Positions 36,785 to 46,966 are shown, numbered from the stretch's first letter. The stretch is DNA of 64,000 nt from G963665215 sp963665215 (GCA_963665215.2 CAXXWW010000011.1:1-64000), one strand, 5' to 3'. The notes: generated by a model not told the origin, from the sequence alone. A program made the numbers and translations.

Positions 36785-37951
36785 CTAGAGCAGCTCCAGG
36801 TTCTTGAGGCCCGAGCCCGTGTTGAGCAGCAGTATCCTGTCGTTTGGCGAAACCGCCCCGTCGGCCAGAAGCGTGCCCAGCGCGGCGGCAGTTGCGGCCC
36901 CCTCCGGACAGACGAAAATGCCCTCCAGCGACGCCACCACCTTCATGTACTCCATTATTTGACTGTCCGAGACCGTCACAGCCCCGCCGCCGCTCTCCCG
37001 GAGGGCCTTCAGAATCAGGTAGTCGCCGATGGCCGCGGGCACGCGCATCCCCCCCGCCACCGTGGTGGCGTTCTCCCACGGCTCCGCGAACTCGGAACCC
37101 TGGTGAAAGGCCCTGACCATCGGGGCGCACCCCTCGGCCTGAACGCAGAACAGCCTGGGACGGCTTCCTTCGATCAAGCCCAGCTGCTCCATCTCGTCGA
37201 CGGCCTTCCAGATACCGACGATACCGGTGCCTCCCCCAGTGGGGTACACGATCGCGTCCGGCAGCCTCCATCCCATCTGCTCCGCCATCTCATAGCCCAT
37301 TGTCTTCTTGCCCTCGGCCCGGTACGGTTCCTGCAGGGTGGACATGTCGAAGAGCCCCTTTTTCTCGGCCCACTCGCGGGACGCCCTGCCGGCTTCGTTG
37401 ATGAGGCCGTCCACCAGCGTCACATGCGCTCCGAACGCGGCGGCCTCCTTCCGGTTGGCCTCGGGCGCGTCCTTAGGCATGAAGATGTGCGCCTCCATCC
37501 CGGCCTTGGCGGCGTAGGCGGCCAGCGCTCCGCCCGCGTTGCCTGCCGAGGGCAGGGTGAACCCTGTCAGGCCGAGCTCCTTGGCCCGAGAAACCGCGGC
37601 GGACAGCCCCCTGGCCTTGAAGGTTGCGGTGGGATTGGTCCCCTCGTCCTTGATATAGAGTGACTTGGGCCCCAGCTTCCGGCCTAGTCGCTCCGCCTTG
37701 ATAATAGGGGTGAATCCCTCCATCAGGGTGACGACGTTCGTCTCCTCGCGAACGGGCAGCACCTCGAAATAGCGCCACATGCTGGCGGGACGACCTTTGA
37801 GCGCCTGACGGCTGAGATCCCGTTTCGCCGCATTCAGGTCGTACCTGGCATACAGCACCTTCCCGCACTGAGGGCAGGTCCGGGCGGGCTCGTCGGCCGT
37901 GAGCGTCGCCCCGCAGTAGGTACATTCCAGGTGGGTCAGGTAGCTCTTCAT
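36785..37951 (-). CDS. thrC: Threonine synthase
   Basis: PLP enzyme converting O-phosphohomoserine to threonine. The 388 residues start with a Cys4 zinc ribbon (CTYCGATL ... CPQCGK), as in the class II-like enzymes common outside the enterobacteria. The PLP lysine is in NPTATFKARG, the phosphate-binding loop is PTGGGTGIVG, and the Ser/Gly region SAGNAGGALAAYAAKAG is conserved. Divergent from the aminotransferase gene across an 87-base intergenic space that must hold both promoters. Confidence 0.9.
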   Translation of the reverse strand: MKSYLTHLECTYCGATLTADEPARTCPQCGKVLYARYDLNAAKRDLSRQALKGRPASMWRYFEVLPVREETNVVTLMEGFTPIIKAERLGRKLGPKSLYIKDEGTNPTATFKARGLSAAVSRAKELGLTGFTLPSAGNAGGALAAYAAKAGMEAHIFMPKDAPEANRKEAAAFGAHVTLVDGLINEAGRASREWAEKKGLFDMSTLQEPYRAEGKKTMGYEMAEQMGWRLPDAIVYPTGGGTGIVGIWKAVDEMEQLGLIEGSRPRLFCVQAEGCAPMVRAFHQGSEFAEPWENATTVAGGMRVPAAIGDYLILKALRESGGGAVTVSDSQIMEYMKVVASLEGIFVCPEGAATAAALGTLLADGAVSPNDRILLLNTGSGLKNLELL

Positions 37952-38038
37952 GTGTCAGCCTCTCGATTGCATATTCTATCGCGGTGGCTATAATACACCC
38001 ATCCGCGAGCCGAGCACTCCCCCCTGCAGAGGCGAGCC

Positions 38039-39367
38039 ATGGTCACGTCAATCGAGCGGCGGTACATCGAGCTTCACCCCAAGTGCGCCGAGCAATACGC
38101 TACGTCCAGTGAGCTATTCCCCAACGGAGTGACTCACGACACCAGGAACCTGAAGCCCTTCCCCTACTATGTGACCCACGCGATGGGCCCGCACAAGTGG
38201 GATGCGGACGGCCAGCGCATCATCGACTACAAGACCGGCCACGGCTCCATGATCCTGGGGCACTCCCATCCCGACATCGTGGCCGCGGTCACCGAGCAGA
38301 TGAGCAAGGGGACCCACTTTAGCGCCTCAACAGACCTTGAGATCCGATGGGGCCAATGGGTCCGGGAGCTGGTTCCGTGCGCGGAGAAGGTGCGCTTTCA
38401 CAGCTCGGGCACCGAGGCCGTAATGATGGCCTTCCGCATGGCTAGGTCCTACACTGGGAAATCGAAGGTAATCAAATTCAGGGAGCACTTCCACGGCTGG
38501 AGCGACTACGCCGTGGCTGGCAGCGCGGGGACGGGTGGGATACCGGATGAGACTCTGAGCACCATGGTTGTCCTGCCGCCCAACGACATATCAGAGGTGG
38601 AGAAGACCCTACGGGAAAGCGACGACATCGCCGCCGTCATCCTCGAGCCCACCGGATCTCACATGGGCCAGGTCCCCATCATGCCCAACTTTCTGAGCGA
38701 GCTGCGGGAGGCGACCCGTCGGCACGGGGTGGTCCTGATATTTGACGAGGTCGTCACCGGGTTCCGGACCTCCAAGGGTGGTGCCCAGGCATACTACGGC
38801 GTCACGGCCGACCTCTCCACCCATGCCAAGATCCTGGCCGGAGGGCTGCCGGGGGGCGCCGTGGCGGGAGCGGCCGAGCTCATTGACATGATACAGCTGA
38901 CGGACGATCCTGAGTTCAACCGCACTCGGCGGATCGCACACAACGGGACCTTCAACGCCAACCCTCTTTCGGCCGCGGCCGGAATCAAGGCCCTGGAGCT
39001 GGTGGCGACCACCCCGGTCAACGACGTTGCAGACGCCATGGCCGCCCGGCTCAAGGACGGCCTGAACGAAATGTTGTCGCGAATGGAGGTCCCTGGGTGC
39101 GCCAGCGGCGTCGCCTCCACCGTCTTCCTTCGGATCGGCGTGGACCACGACTGCGACCGGGAGGTCTGCAGCCTGTCGCCGGAGCAGATTCACAAGTCCG
39201 ACGCTCCCGCGCGCACCCACCAGTTTACCCTCGCCATGTATAACCACGGCGTGGACTCCGGATTCCGGTTCCTCCTGGGGGCCAAGCACACTAACGGGGA
39301 CATCGACGACACCGTGGAGGCCGCGGAGCGGTCGCTCGCCGAGCTGCGGGAAGAGGGGCTGATCTAG
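38039..39367 (+). CDS. Class III aminotransferase, glutamate-1-semialdehyde aminomutase-like
   Basis: 442 residues. Conserved features: HSSGTEAVMMAFRMAR, FREHFHGWSD, LIFDEVVTGFR (Asp binding PLP N1), and AKILAGGLPGGA (PLP lysine). The layout is nearer to glutamate-1-semialdehyde aminomutases than to ornithine-type enzymes, but true HemL roles need the haem neighbourhood, which is absent. More likely it is a catabolic or biosynthetic transaminase common in SAR202-like genomes. GAGGCGAG precedes the ATG. Confidence 0.8.
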   Translation: MVTSIERRYIELHPKCAEQYATSSELFPNGVTHDTRNLKPFPYYVTHAMGPHKWDADGQRIIDYKTGHGSMILGHSHPDIVAAVTEQMSKGTHFSASTDLEIRWGQWVRELVPCAEKVRFHSSGTEAVMMAFRMARSYTGKSKVIKFREHFHGWSDYAVAGSAGTGGIPDETLSTMVVLPPNDISEVEKTLRESDDIAAVILEPTGSHMGQVPIMPNFLSELREATRRHGVVLIFDEVVTGFRTSKGGAQAYYGVTADLSTHAKILAGGLPGGAVAGAAELIDMIQLTDDPEFNRTRRIAHNGTFNANPLSAAAGIKALELVATTPVNDVADAMAARLKDGLNEMLSRMEVPGCASGVASTVFLRIGVDHDCDREVCSLSPEQIHKSDAPARTHQFTLAMYNHGVDSGFRFLLGAKHTNGDIDDTVEAAERSLAELREEGLI

Positions 39368-39373
39368 CAGGCT

Positions 39374-39395
39374 GATCCGCCTGAGGCGGATTGGG
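39374..39395. repeat. Short palindromic repeat R2, copy 1
   Basis: ATCCGCCTGAGGCGGATTGG at the end of the aminotransferase gene; the arms ATCCGCC and GGCGGAT are perfect. A second copy with A for G in the loop is at 51608-51627. It could act as a weak terminator here. Confidence 0.6.
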
Positions 39396-39587
39396 TGCCC
39401 TTCAAATACAGCGGGGATGGTCGAAAGGGTTGTTCGGCAACCGGCTAGTGTAAGGGCAAAGGGGTTGGGGTATGCGGTGCGGTGGGGGTGACAATCGACA
39501 GGCGCTGGGCGTGATGCAGTGGTCAACCGCGGTGACGCCCCGCGCAATGCGAAGCCCCTCCGCTCCGGCCCGATAGTCCCGTCCCGC

Positions 39588-40427
39588 TCAACCTGCGACC
39601 GCGCGCCACAGAAGCAGTACCCCCACCACCAGCAGCACCAGGCCCATGGTCATGACGAGTCTGTCGAGACTCACCTTACCAGTAAGCCTGGCCCCCAGGT
39701 AGCTGCCAGCCATCGCGCTGGTCCCCATCAGCCCAAGCAGGGGATAGTCGACCTGCCCGCGGGCCACGTGCCCTATCCACCCCATCGACCCCGTGGCGAA
39801 GCCGATGAACAGGTTGGTCCCCGCCGCCGCGCGGGGGTCCAGGCGCAATATCCTGATCATTGCGGGCAGCCTTATGGAGCCGAGAATCAGTCCAACGGCG
39901 CCACCGACCAAGCCCACGGCGAGGCCGGTCCCTGCTCCGCCGATCACCCGTTTGCGGGGGAGGTCTTCTCCTGCTGCCCGACCTGCCGCACCCTCTTCGT
40001 CACGCAGTCCGGACGCTCGATGCCTTTGAGCGCCGGCGACGAGCTCAATCCCCTGCCAGAGCACCAGTATCCCCACGGCCAGGATTAGCAATGACTCCGG
40101 GACCAGCCCGCTGCTGAAGCCGCCGACGAAGGCGCCCCCCATGCTTGGGACGCCCATGACCAGCACGGTCCGCATGTCCACCCGGCCGTCACGGAGGTGC
40201 CGCACCGCTCCCACTAGCGCGCTGGACGTGCTAACCGCGATGTTGGTGCCCGCGGCGATTGGTGATGACATGCCGAGCAGGAGCAGGGCGGGCAGTCGGA
40301 CCGTGCCCAAAGCCAGACCGACGAAGCCGCCCAATATGCCCACGCCGAAGGAGAGAAGAGTCAGGAGCGCCGCCTGCCACACCAGTACACTGGAGGGCAG
40401 GCCCAGCTCATCCAGGGGCATGGTCAT
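39588..40427 (-). CDS. TauE/SafE-family sulfite or organic-anion exporter
   Basis: 279 residues with eight hydrophobic segments and the duplicated Gly-rich pattern of the family (GGFVGLALGTVRLPALLLLGMS in the first half; GGAVGLILGSIRLPAMIRIL in the second). These proteins export sulfite, sulfoacetate and similar anions. A hydrophilic loop of about 35 residues separates the halves. An inner ATG at 40421 is also possible. Confidence 0.85.
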   Translation of the reverse strand: MTMPLDELGLPSSVLVWQAALLTLLSFGVGILGGFVGLALGTVRLPALLLLGMSSPIAAGTNIAVSTSSALVGAVRHLRDGRVDMRTVLVMGVPSMGGAFVGGFSSGLVPESLLILAVGILVLWQGIELVAGAQRHRASGLRDEEGAAGRAAGEDLPRKRVIGGAGTGLAVGLVGGAVGLILGSIRLPAMIRILRLDPRAAAGTNLFIGFATGSMGWIGHVARGQVDYPLLGLMGTSAMAGSYLGARLTGKVSLDRLVMTMGLVLLVVGVLLLWRAVAG

Positions 40428-40476
40428 CCCGGCCGTCCTGTCTCCGGGTCGGGCCGGGTGAGCGGTGGGGCCAAGG

Positions 40477-41931
40477 TCACTGACCCCGGCGTCGCAGGTC
40501 CTGGTTCTGCCCCCTGATAATTCCCACTGCCGTCCTTATGTTCCTTATCGACGAGCGCATCTGGGCGACCTGATCGTCACTGGCCGGATGATGCCCGTAG
40601 CATGCCCGGTTAAACGCGTTTGTCGCCATGCGCACCAGGTTTCGTGGAAACAACCCCTCGAGAGTGCGCTGGAACTCGCTCGGCGTCTCATGGCGGGGCC
40701 TGATGGAGCCCTTATCCTCCGCCATCGTCAGAAGCTCGTAGTACAGCATTAGCGTATTCACAATCCCCGGAGGTCCGTCTGGTAAGGCGAATCGTTCGCG
40801 TCTCCTGAACCGTGTCAGGCGTCCGGGGATCAGCTTCAGCAGGAGCTTACCGATATCCGCCAACACGTCAACGTCCTCCGTCACGGACTCGCGCGCGCCC
40901 AGTGTACGCTCAGGGTGATACGCGAACAAACGTCGCAACGCTAGTACAAGCATCGCCAGAAGTCCGATGACGACGATCGCCAGAAACACCCACTCGATCA
41001 CCTGCACGAAACTGAAAAGGGCCTCCCCCGACTCCTGCTCCTGCTCGGCGGCCGCTGCCAGAACCTCAAGCGACCGGTCGAGCGCCTCTTCGCTGACCCC
41101 CTCGGAAGGATCAGCCTGGAGGAAGGGCCGGTCGAAGATATTGATGAGGGCGTCTGAAAACGCGGTAATGGCGATTGCAAGGGGCGCAATGATGGCCCAG
41201 AAAAGGCCTTGGACCAGGGTGCCGAGGCCGGTCAGCACGTGGCTCGTGTAGTCGAACAGCAGGTCCTTCCGAATGAGGCTGAGGACCACGCCCGCCATCA
41301 GTATGGACGACACCACGCCTGTTATTACCTTGGGCCAGGTCCGGGCCGCGGCGAATTTTTGAGTCGCGGGCATAAGGTGTCCCACGCTCAATCCGCCCAG
41401 TCCCGCTGCGAAGAAGATGAATATCATTGGGAGGATGTAGAGGTTGGAGGGGAGGGAGATATCCACCAATGTGGCAATCGCTAGGGCCAGCATACCCAGC
41501 CTGAAGCTGAGCGACAGGCTTTCCGTCGGGGACTCTACCGCTCCCAGCCTGGCACCCCGCCACCACAGTAGCACCCCGATAACGGCGCCCGATACACCCT
41601 TGAAGATGTATCCCTCTGGAGGAGGCTCCGAGAACAGTTTTGTGAGCCACGCCAGGTCGACTCCATCCGTTCTGACCTGGGTACCAACCACAACGTAGAT
41701 GAGAACGGCGCCTATCAGCGCACGGACCAGGTGCAGGACCTCAACCGCGGATACATCGGTGGGTCCTAGTCGCACGACTACAACGGGTACGCCCAACAAC
41801 ACCAGTACGGCAATCCAGCTCAACGGGCTTCCGCCGGGGTCAAAGACCACACCGAGAGCGCCGAACAACGAAAACAGCCAGGCGCTCTCCGATAGTAGGA
41901 CCGCTCCCAGGACCAGCCTATGTTGCGACAA
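40477..41931 (-). CDS. DUF4129-type membrane protein, paralogue a
   Basis: 484 residues: about ten membrane helices in the first 330, then a cytosolic tail with ETPSEFQRTLEGLFP and FNRACYGH, the DUF4129 signature, typical of proteins paired with MoxR ATPases and DUF58 proteins. Its start overlaps the DUF58 gene's stop by 14 bases. Probably builds or regulates an envelope process; the biochemical role is unknown. Confidence 0.8.
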   Translation of the reverse strand: MSQHRLVLGAVLLSESAWLFSLFGALGVVFDPGGSPLSWIAVLVLLGVPVVVVRLGPTDVSAVEVLHLVRALIGAVLIYVVVGTQVRTDGVDLAWLTKLFSEPPPEGYIFKGVSGAVIGVLLWWRGARLGAVESPTESLSLSFRLGMLALAIATLVDISLPSNLYILPMIFIFFAAGLGGLSVGHLMPATQKFAAARTWPKVITGVVSSILMAGVVLSLIRKDLLFDYTSHVLTGLGTLVQGLFWAIIAPLAIAITAFSDALINIFDRPFLQADPSEGVSEEALDRSLEVLAAAAEQEQESGEALFSFVQVIEWVFLAIVVIGLLAMLVLALRRLFAYHPERTLGARESVTEDVDVLADIGKLLLKLIPGRLTRFRRRERFALPDGPPGIVNTLMLYYELLTMAEDKGSIRPRHETPSEFQRTLEGLFPRNLVRMATNAFNRACYGHHPASDDQVAQMRSSIRNIRTAVGIIRGQNQDLRRRGQ

Positions 41932-43171
41932 GCTCGGATTCCTCCTGTCGCTCGATCAGAAGTCCCTGAAGCTCGTAGACCAGCACACCTTCCGCCAGTT
42001 CGGGGCAAGGCGCCTCCCCTACGTATAGCACGACGATCTTGTAGCCCCGGCTCTTCAGGTCCGCTAGAGTATCCACGAACTCTGGCGGCAGGAAGGCAGT
42101 AGCCACCACCAGGGTCGCTCCAGCGGGGAACCGTCGCGAGTGCTGCGCCAGCTGGCCCGCCATGGCGGCCAGGGCGTAGAGCCGGACCGTTGCCAGCGCG
42201 CCGAGAAGCACGCTGATATGGTCGCGTCCCCTGCTCGGGGGTACGACGAATGGCCTGCCCTCCATGATTGGCATGTCGTTGGTGAACAGCCCCACCACGT
42301 ACTGGCGCTCCACCGCGTAGCTCGCGACCGAGGCGGCAGCGGTTATCACCCGCTCAAGCGCATCCGGATCGTATGATGCCCAGTAGGGCTCCGTCGTATC
42401 CACCGCGACCACGAGAATCACGGTTGTGGACGAGCTGGGCTCGAATGTGCGTACCTGGAGGCCTTGCATCCTGGCGGTGGCTTTCCAGTCCACGATCTTG
42501 AGAGGGTCGCCGCGCTCATAGTCGCGTATGCCCGATGGCCTGGAGGGGTCCTGCATGATGCGCATACCCCCGTGGACATCGCCCAGCGGCCGCGCGGAGG
42601 GCATGTCGAGCTCCTCCAGGGGGATAACGCGGGGGTAGATGATCAGGGAGTCGACGGGGGGGTCTGTCCTACGGCTCTGTAGAAATCCGAATGGGTCCCC
42701 GCTCTCAAGGTGGGCGGGCCCTAGCCGGTAGAGGCCCCGCCGGGTGCACTTTAGGCGATAGTCCCAGTGTATCCGCTCGTACCAGGCCATCGAGGATGAG
42801 TGGCGGATAGTCTGGATGTTGGGATGGACGTTAACATCTATGTCACCCTCAACCACCTGGAGCGCCGCTGGGACCTCGTCCTCCACGTGTATCCATGCCA
42901 GCGGCACCGGTTTCTTGTTGGTCAGCGCCACCCGCATCGCTATCTCCTCGCCGATGAACACGCGTCGTTGAGGAAGCTCGCGTGTGTAGTAGACCTCCTC
43001 CAGCGATAGCCGGTTCCAGGCGAGGGAGATAAGGCCGGCCGCAAGCCCCATTACGCCGAAGGCAATGACCAGCCCCTGGCTCATCAAGACCCCGGCAACA
43101 ATGATCACCACAAAAAATATCGTCCAGACGTCGTGCCAGAAATGTCCGGATAATAGGGTGCCCTTCAGCAC
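41918..43171 (-). CDS. DUF58 (von Willebrand-like) protein, paralogue a
   Basis: 417 residues: two N-terminal helices (about 15-50), a beta region, then the DUF58 signature GIRDYERGDPLKIVDWKATAR and a VWA-like fold starting VILVVAVDTTEP. DUF58 proteins are partners of MoxR AAA ATPases. It lies 20 bases after the MoxR gene and overlaps the DUF4129 gene. Confidence 0.85.
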   Translation of the reverse strand: MLKGTLLSGHFWHDVWTIFFVVIIVAGVLMSQGLVIAFGVMGLAAGLISLAWNRLSLEEVYYTRELPQRRVFIGEEIAMRVALTNKKPVPLAWIHVEDEVPAALQVVEGDIDVNVHPNIQTIRHSSSMAWYERIHWDYRLKCTRRGLYRLGPAHLESGDPFGFLQSRRTDPPVDSLIIYPRVIPLEELDMPSARPLGDVHGGMRIMQDPSRPSGIRDYERGDPLKIVDWKATARMQGLQVRTFEPSSSTTVILVVAVDTTEPYWASYDPDALERVITAAASVASYAVERQYVVGLFTNDMPIMEGRPFVVPPSRGRDHISVLLGALATVRLYALAAMAGQLAQHSRRFPAGATLVVATAFLPPEFVDTLADLKSRGYKIVVLYVGEAPCPELAEGVLVYELQGLLIERQEESELVAT

Positions 43172-43190
43172 GCCACGACCGCCGCCATAT

Positions 43191-44156
43191 TCAAGATGGC
43201 CGCCTCTCGATAGGGACGGGAACAGTGGACAGGATGTCGGCTACTATCTCCTCGGTAGTATCGCCTCTGAGGCGGGCGGTGGAGTTGAGAATCATTCGGT
43301 GCGGCAGGACCGAGGGAACCAGCTTTTTGACATCGTCGGGAGTCACGTAGTCCCGCCCATCAATGGCTGCCCAGGCCTGCGAGGTCTTGTAGAGGGCCAG
43401 TCCCGCCCTCGGGCTGGCGCCCAGGGATATACCGGAGTGGTCTCGCGTCGCCGCGACTATGCTGACTACGTATCGGCGGATAGACTCATCGACTCTTACT
43501 TGCGTCGCCAGCCTCTGCATGCGGCCCAGCTCTTCGCTCCCGGTGACCGCCTGAAGGTCGGGCAGGATTGTATCGCGCTCGAATCTCAGGAATATCTCTG
43601 CCTCCTCCTCGGGCGACGGATAGCCCAGCAGCACCCGGACCATGAATCGGTCGAGTTGGGCCTCGGGCAACGGGAAAGTCCCCTCCATCTCGACGGGGTT
43701 CTGGGTTGCCAGCACCAGGAACGGATCGGGCAGCGGCATCGTAACGCCGTCGACGGTGGCCTGCTGCTCTTGCATAGCCTCGAGAAGGGCCGACTGCGTC
43801 CTCGGGGTTGCTCGGTTGATCTCGTCGGCCAGTACCACCTGGCTGAACACAGGCCCGGCGCGAAACTCAAACTCAGATGTCTTCTGGTTGAAAAAATTGA
43901 CGCCCAGGATATCGCTCGGCATAAGATCGGGCGTGCACTGTATGCGCCTGAATGTGCATCCCAGCGATTGCGCCAGGGCCTTGGATAGGGTCGTCTTACC
44001 GATGCCCGGCACGTCCTCCACCAGAATGTGCCCCCGGCACAGCAGCGCCACAAACGCCAAATCGATGGCCTCGTCCTTACCCACGATGACGCGCTGGACG
44101 TTCTCTCTTACCTTGGTCGCGAGCTCCTGGAGCTGCCTGCTTTCTACGCTTGCCAT
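43191..44156 (-). CDS. MoxR-family AAA+ ATPase
   Basis: I start at ATG 44156 (GGTGG four bases before) rather than GTG 44171. The 321 residues show Walker A (DVPGIGKTTLSKALA), Walker B (VVLADEINRATPRTQSALLEAMQEQ), and ATQNPVEMEGTFPLPEAQLDRF, all diagnostic. MoxR proteins act as chaperone-like ATPases for VWA-containing partners. It lies in the centre of the five-gene cluster with one DUF58/DUF4129 pair on each side. Confidence 0.92.
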   Translation of the reverse strand: MASVESRQLQELATKVRENVQRVIVGKDEAIDLAFVALLCRGHILVEDVPGIGKTTLSKALAQSLGCTFRRIQCTPDLMPSDILGVNFFNQKTSEFEFRAGPVFSQVVLADEINRATPRTQSALLEAMQEQQATVDGVTMPLPDPFLVLATQNPVEMEGTFPLPEAQLDRFMVRVLLGYPSPEEEAEIFLRFERDTILPDLQAVTGSEELGRMQRLATQVRVDESIRRYVVSIVAATRDHSGISLGASPRAGLALYKTSQAWAAIDGRDYVTPDDVKKLVPSVLPHRMILNSTARLRGDTTEEIVADILSTVPVPIERRPS

Positions 44157-44274
44157 ATCACCACCTAGCACGGCGGAGGCCGCCGTTCTGAATCTCGCCC
44201 GTTTCTACTCTATTCGGCCGGGCGCTTTCACACATTCGCGCGAACCACCGACCTCGGTCAAGTCCGGCGCAGCA

Positions 44275-45741
44275 TCAAGGACTCGGTCCCCGACCCATTG
44301 AGGGAGACGCCCGCAGCTCGGATACGGAAGCGCGCATCTCATCGATCTGTTCCTGGCTCGCGGGCATATGCCCGTAATAAGCCCTGTTAAACGCCGCTGT
44401 CGCCATCGGCACCAGCCTTCCCGGGAAAATCTCCTCAAGGCCTGGCTGAAGCTCACTGGGAGTTTTATACGGGTGCCTGATGAATCCCCTCCTCTCCGCT
44501 ACGCTGAGCAGATGATAATAGATTCGGAGGACGCTCGCGATCCCTGGAGGGCCATCGGGGACAATAAAGCCGGCCTTCCTATTCCGCCTCCTGAACCAGT
44601 CCGGCCTCAGGCCCATCAAGAGCCTGGCGAGATCGGACGCGGGGGAGGCGTCCGATCTTATGGACTCAGGCTCGCCGCGCGTGCCGGTACTGCGCGACTC
44701 CGACAACCGCCGCATCGTTACAATCACCAGGTACAGTATGACTGCCGCGAGTGCGATGATAAACATCGACTGGAGAATCTGCATTAGGAGGGCGAGCCCT
44801 TCGCCTCCGCTTTCCTGCTCGGCCTCCACGACCTCGCTGACCCCCTCAATCACCCGGCGCATCTGCTCCAGGTCTACCTCGGGGTCGCCGCCGGGGCCCA
44901 AAACGGAGCTCTCGTCCGGCTCGAAGGGCCGGTCGAAAACGCGCAACACCAGGTTGGTGAACTGGTCCAAAGCCAAAAAAATTGGGGCGAGGATTACCCA
45001 GAACACTCCCTGCCCCAGGGCGCCCAGCGTCGCCAGCGGCGCGGACAAGAACGAGTGCAGTCCCCTCTGAGAGAGGCTCACCACCACGCCGACCACCATC
45101 AGGGCCGACACCATCCCGACGATCACCCTTGGCCACGTCAAGCTTTTGGAGGACAGCTCGGATTCCGGCATCAGATGCCCGATGATGAGCCCCCCCAGGC
45201 CCGCAGCGAAGAAGATGAAGATCATGGGGTATGTGTTGAGATCGGCGGAGTGGAAAATGTCCAGCAGAGCGGCCAGTGCGAGAAAGAATATCCCAACTCT
45301 AAAGCTGAGCGATAGGCTCGAGACCGGCTCCGGTACCGAGGCAAGCCTTGCCCCTCGCCACCACAGCAGTCCGCCTATAGCTGCCCCGGCTATCGCCCTT
45401 GCGGCGTAGCCGTCCGGCTGCGAGCCAGAAGCCAGGGTCACGGCCCAGGCTAGGTCAATCCTTGCTGTTCCCTGTGCAAGCTGGGTGCCGACTACGAGGT
45501 ACACCGCGGCCGCCGCTATCAGGACGCGGATTAGGTAGTCCACCTCAACCGACGCGACGTTGGATGGCCCAAGGTAGATAACCAGCACCGACAACCCCAT
45601 CAGGCCCACGACAGCGGACCACGTCAGGAGGCTCTCCTCCATGCCGAAAATCACCGCGAGCACCCCCAGTACGGAGAAAAGCCACGCGCTCTCCGACACC
45701 ACGGCCGCGCCGACGACCCATTTAGCTTGCGAGTAGCTCAC
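44275..45741 (-). CDS. DUF4129-type membrane protein, paralogue b
   Basis: 488 residues and the same architecture as paralogue a, with YKTPSELQPGLEEIFPGRL and FNRAYYGHMPAS near the end. The N-terminal LSESAWLFS and the MIFIFFAAGLGGLxxGHLMP segment are shared nearly unchanged, so the two genes arose by duplication. It overlaps the DUF58-b stop by 20 bases. Confidence 0.8.
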   Translation of the reverse strand: MSYSQAKWVVGAAVVSESAWLFSVLGVLAVIFGMEESLLTWSAVVGLMGLSVLVIYLGPSNVASVEVDYLIRVLIAAAAVYLVVGTQLAQGTARIDLAWAVTLASGSQPDGYAARAIAGAAIGGLLWWRGARLASVPEPVSSLSLSFRVGIFFLALAALLDIFHSADLNTYPMIFIFFAAGLGGLIIGHLMPESELSSKSLTWPRVIVGMVSALMVVGVVVSLSQRGLHSFLSAPLATLGALGQGVFWVILAPIFLALDQFTNLVLRVFDRPFEPDESSVLGPGGDPEVDLEQMRRVIEGVSEVVEAEQESGGEGLALLMQILQSMFIIALAAVILYLVIVTMRRLSESRSTGTRGEPESIRSDASPASDLARLLMGLRPDWFRRRNRKAGFIVPDGPPGIASVLRIYYHLLSVAERRGFIRHPYKTPSELQPGLEEIFPGRLVPMATAAFNRAYYGHMPASQEQIDEMRASVSELRASPSMGRGPSP

Positions 45742-46966
45742 CCGCCTCCTCCATCTCCATCAAGTGGTCCCGTAGCTCGTAGACCCTTATGTCGTCCCCC
45801 AGGTTAGGGCACGCCTCCTTCCCGACATGCAGCACCGTGACCTTGTGCCCACGGTCTCTCAAATCGCTCAGAGCGCTCACAAACCTCGCCGGCATGAATG
45901 CTGTGACAACGACCACGGTCGCCCCCATCGGAAAACGCTGGGAGTGCTCGGCCAGGGTGGCCGCCATTGGTTGTACGGCATAAGGGCGCACGGTGGCGAG
46001 GGCCCCAAGGACCAGCCTTAGCTGCTCGCGGCCTCTGGCGGGAGGCACCGTCAGGGGATTTCTGAATTGAACGGGCATGTCATTTGTGAACAGCCCCGTA
46101 GCGTACTCGCGCTCCACAGCGTAGCTGGCCATCGAGGCTGCCACGGTGATGACGCGCTCAAGGTCCTGCCGATCGTACCGATCCCAATACGGCTCTCTGG
46201 TGTCCACCGCCACGACGAGGACCACAGTGGTGGTGATGCTTGGCTCGTAGGTGCGCACCTGGAGACGCTGCACCTTGGCCGTCGCCTTCCAGTCCACCGT
46301 TTTCAACGGGTCGCCCCGCTCATAATCGCGGATACCCGCCGGCCTGGTGGGGTCCTGGAATATGCGCGCGCCCCCCAGCACATCTCCGAAGGGCCTCGAC
46401 GACGGCACCCCCAGCTCGTCCAGGGTGAACACCTGCGGGTAAACAAGTATGGAGTCTTGATGTGGCTGGCTCTGCCGGCTGTGAAGGAATCCAAATGGGT
46501 CGCCGCTCTCGATGTACGCGGGGCCGATGCGGTACAGTCCTCGTTGGGTGCACCGGAGCCGGTAACGCCAGCGTAGCCTCTCATACCACTTCATCGAGGT
46601 GGAGTGTTGCAGGGTCTGAACGTCTGGCTTGACGTTTCTCGGTTCGTCGCCGGCCACGATCTGAAGAGCCTTCGGGATATCGTCCTGCAGCCGGACCCAG
46701 GCCAGCGGAATGGGCTTTTTGTTGCTCAGCGCCACGGTCATCGGTATTTCATCGCCCCTGAACACGAGCTGCTGAGGCAGAACGCGCTCGTACGAGAGCT
46801 CCTGCAATGCGAGCCTGTTCCAGAGCACTGCGACCACGCCCGTCGCGAGGCCTATCACGCCGAACGCGAGCACGACCGGATGGGACGTCAACGCCCCAAC
46901 TACGGCCGTGGCGGTCACCAGAGCCGCGATAACGTACCAGACACCCTTCGCAAGGGACCTTGCCAT
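45722..46966 (-). CDS. DUF58 (von Willebrand-like) protein, paralogue b
   Basis: 414 residues with GIRDYERGDPLKTVDWKATAK and the VWA-like VVLVVAVDTREP, closely matching paralogue a along the whole length. First gene of the five-gene run on the minus strand (DUF58-b, DUF4129-b, MoxR, DUF58-a, DUF4129-a). Confidence 0.85.
   Translation of the reverse strand: MARSLAKGVWYVIAALVTATAVVGALTSHPVVLAFGVIGLATGVVAVLWNRLALQELSYERVLPQQLVFRGDEIPMTVALSNKKPIPLAWVRLQDDIPKALQIVAGDEPRNVKPDVQTLQHSTSMKWYERLRWRYRLRCTQRGLYRIGPAYIESGDPFGFLHSRQSQPHQDSILVYPQVFTLDELGVPSSRPFGDVLGGARIFQDPTRPAGIRDYERGDPLKTVDWKATAKVQRLQVRTYEPSITTTVVLVVAVDTREPYWDRYDRQDLERVITVAASMASYAVEREYATGLFTNDMPVQFRNPLTVPPARGREQLRLVLGALATVRPYAVQPMAATLAEHSQRFPMGATVVVVTAFMPARFVSALSDLRDRGHKVTVLHVGKEACPNLGDDIRVYELRDHLMEMEEAGELLAS

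Noticed and set aside
41980..42015. A further R1-like sequence in the DUF58-a gene (PCPELAEG)
   Set aside because: The paralogue has the same length at this point (ACPNLGDD), so nothing was inserted and the likeness to R1 is probably chance.
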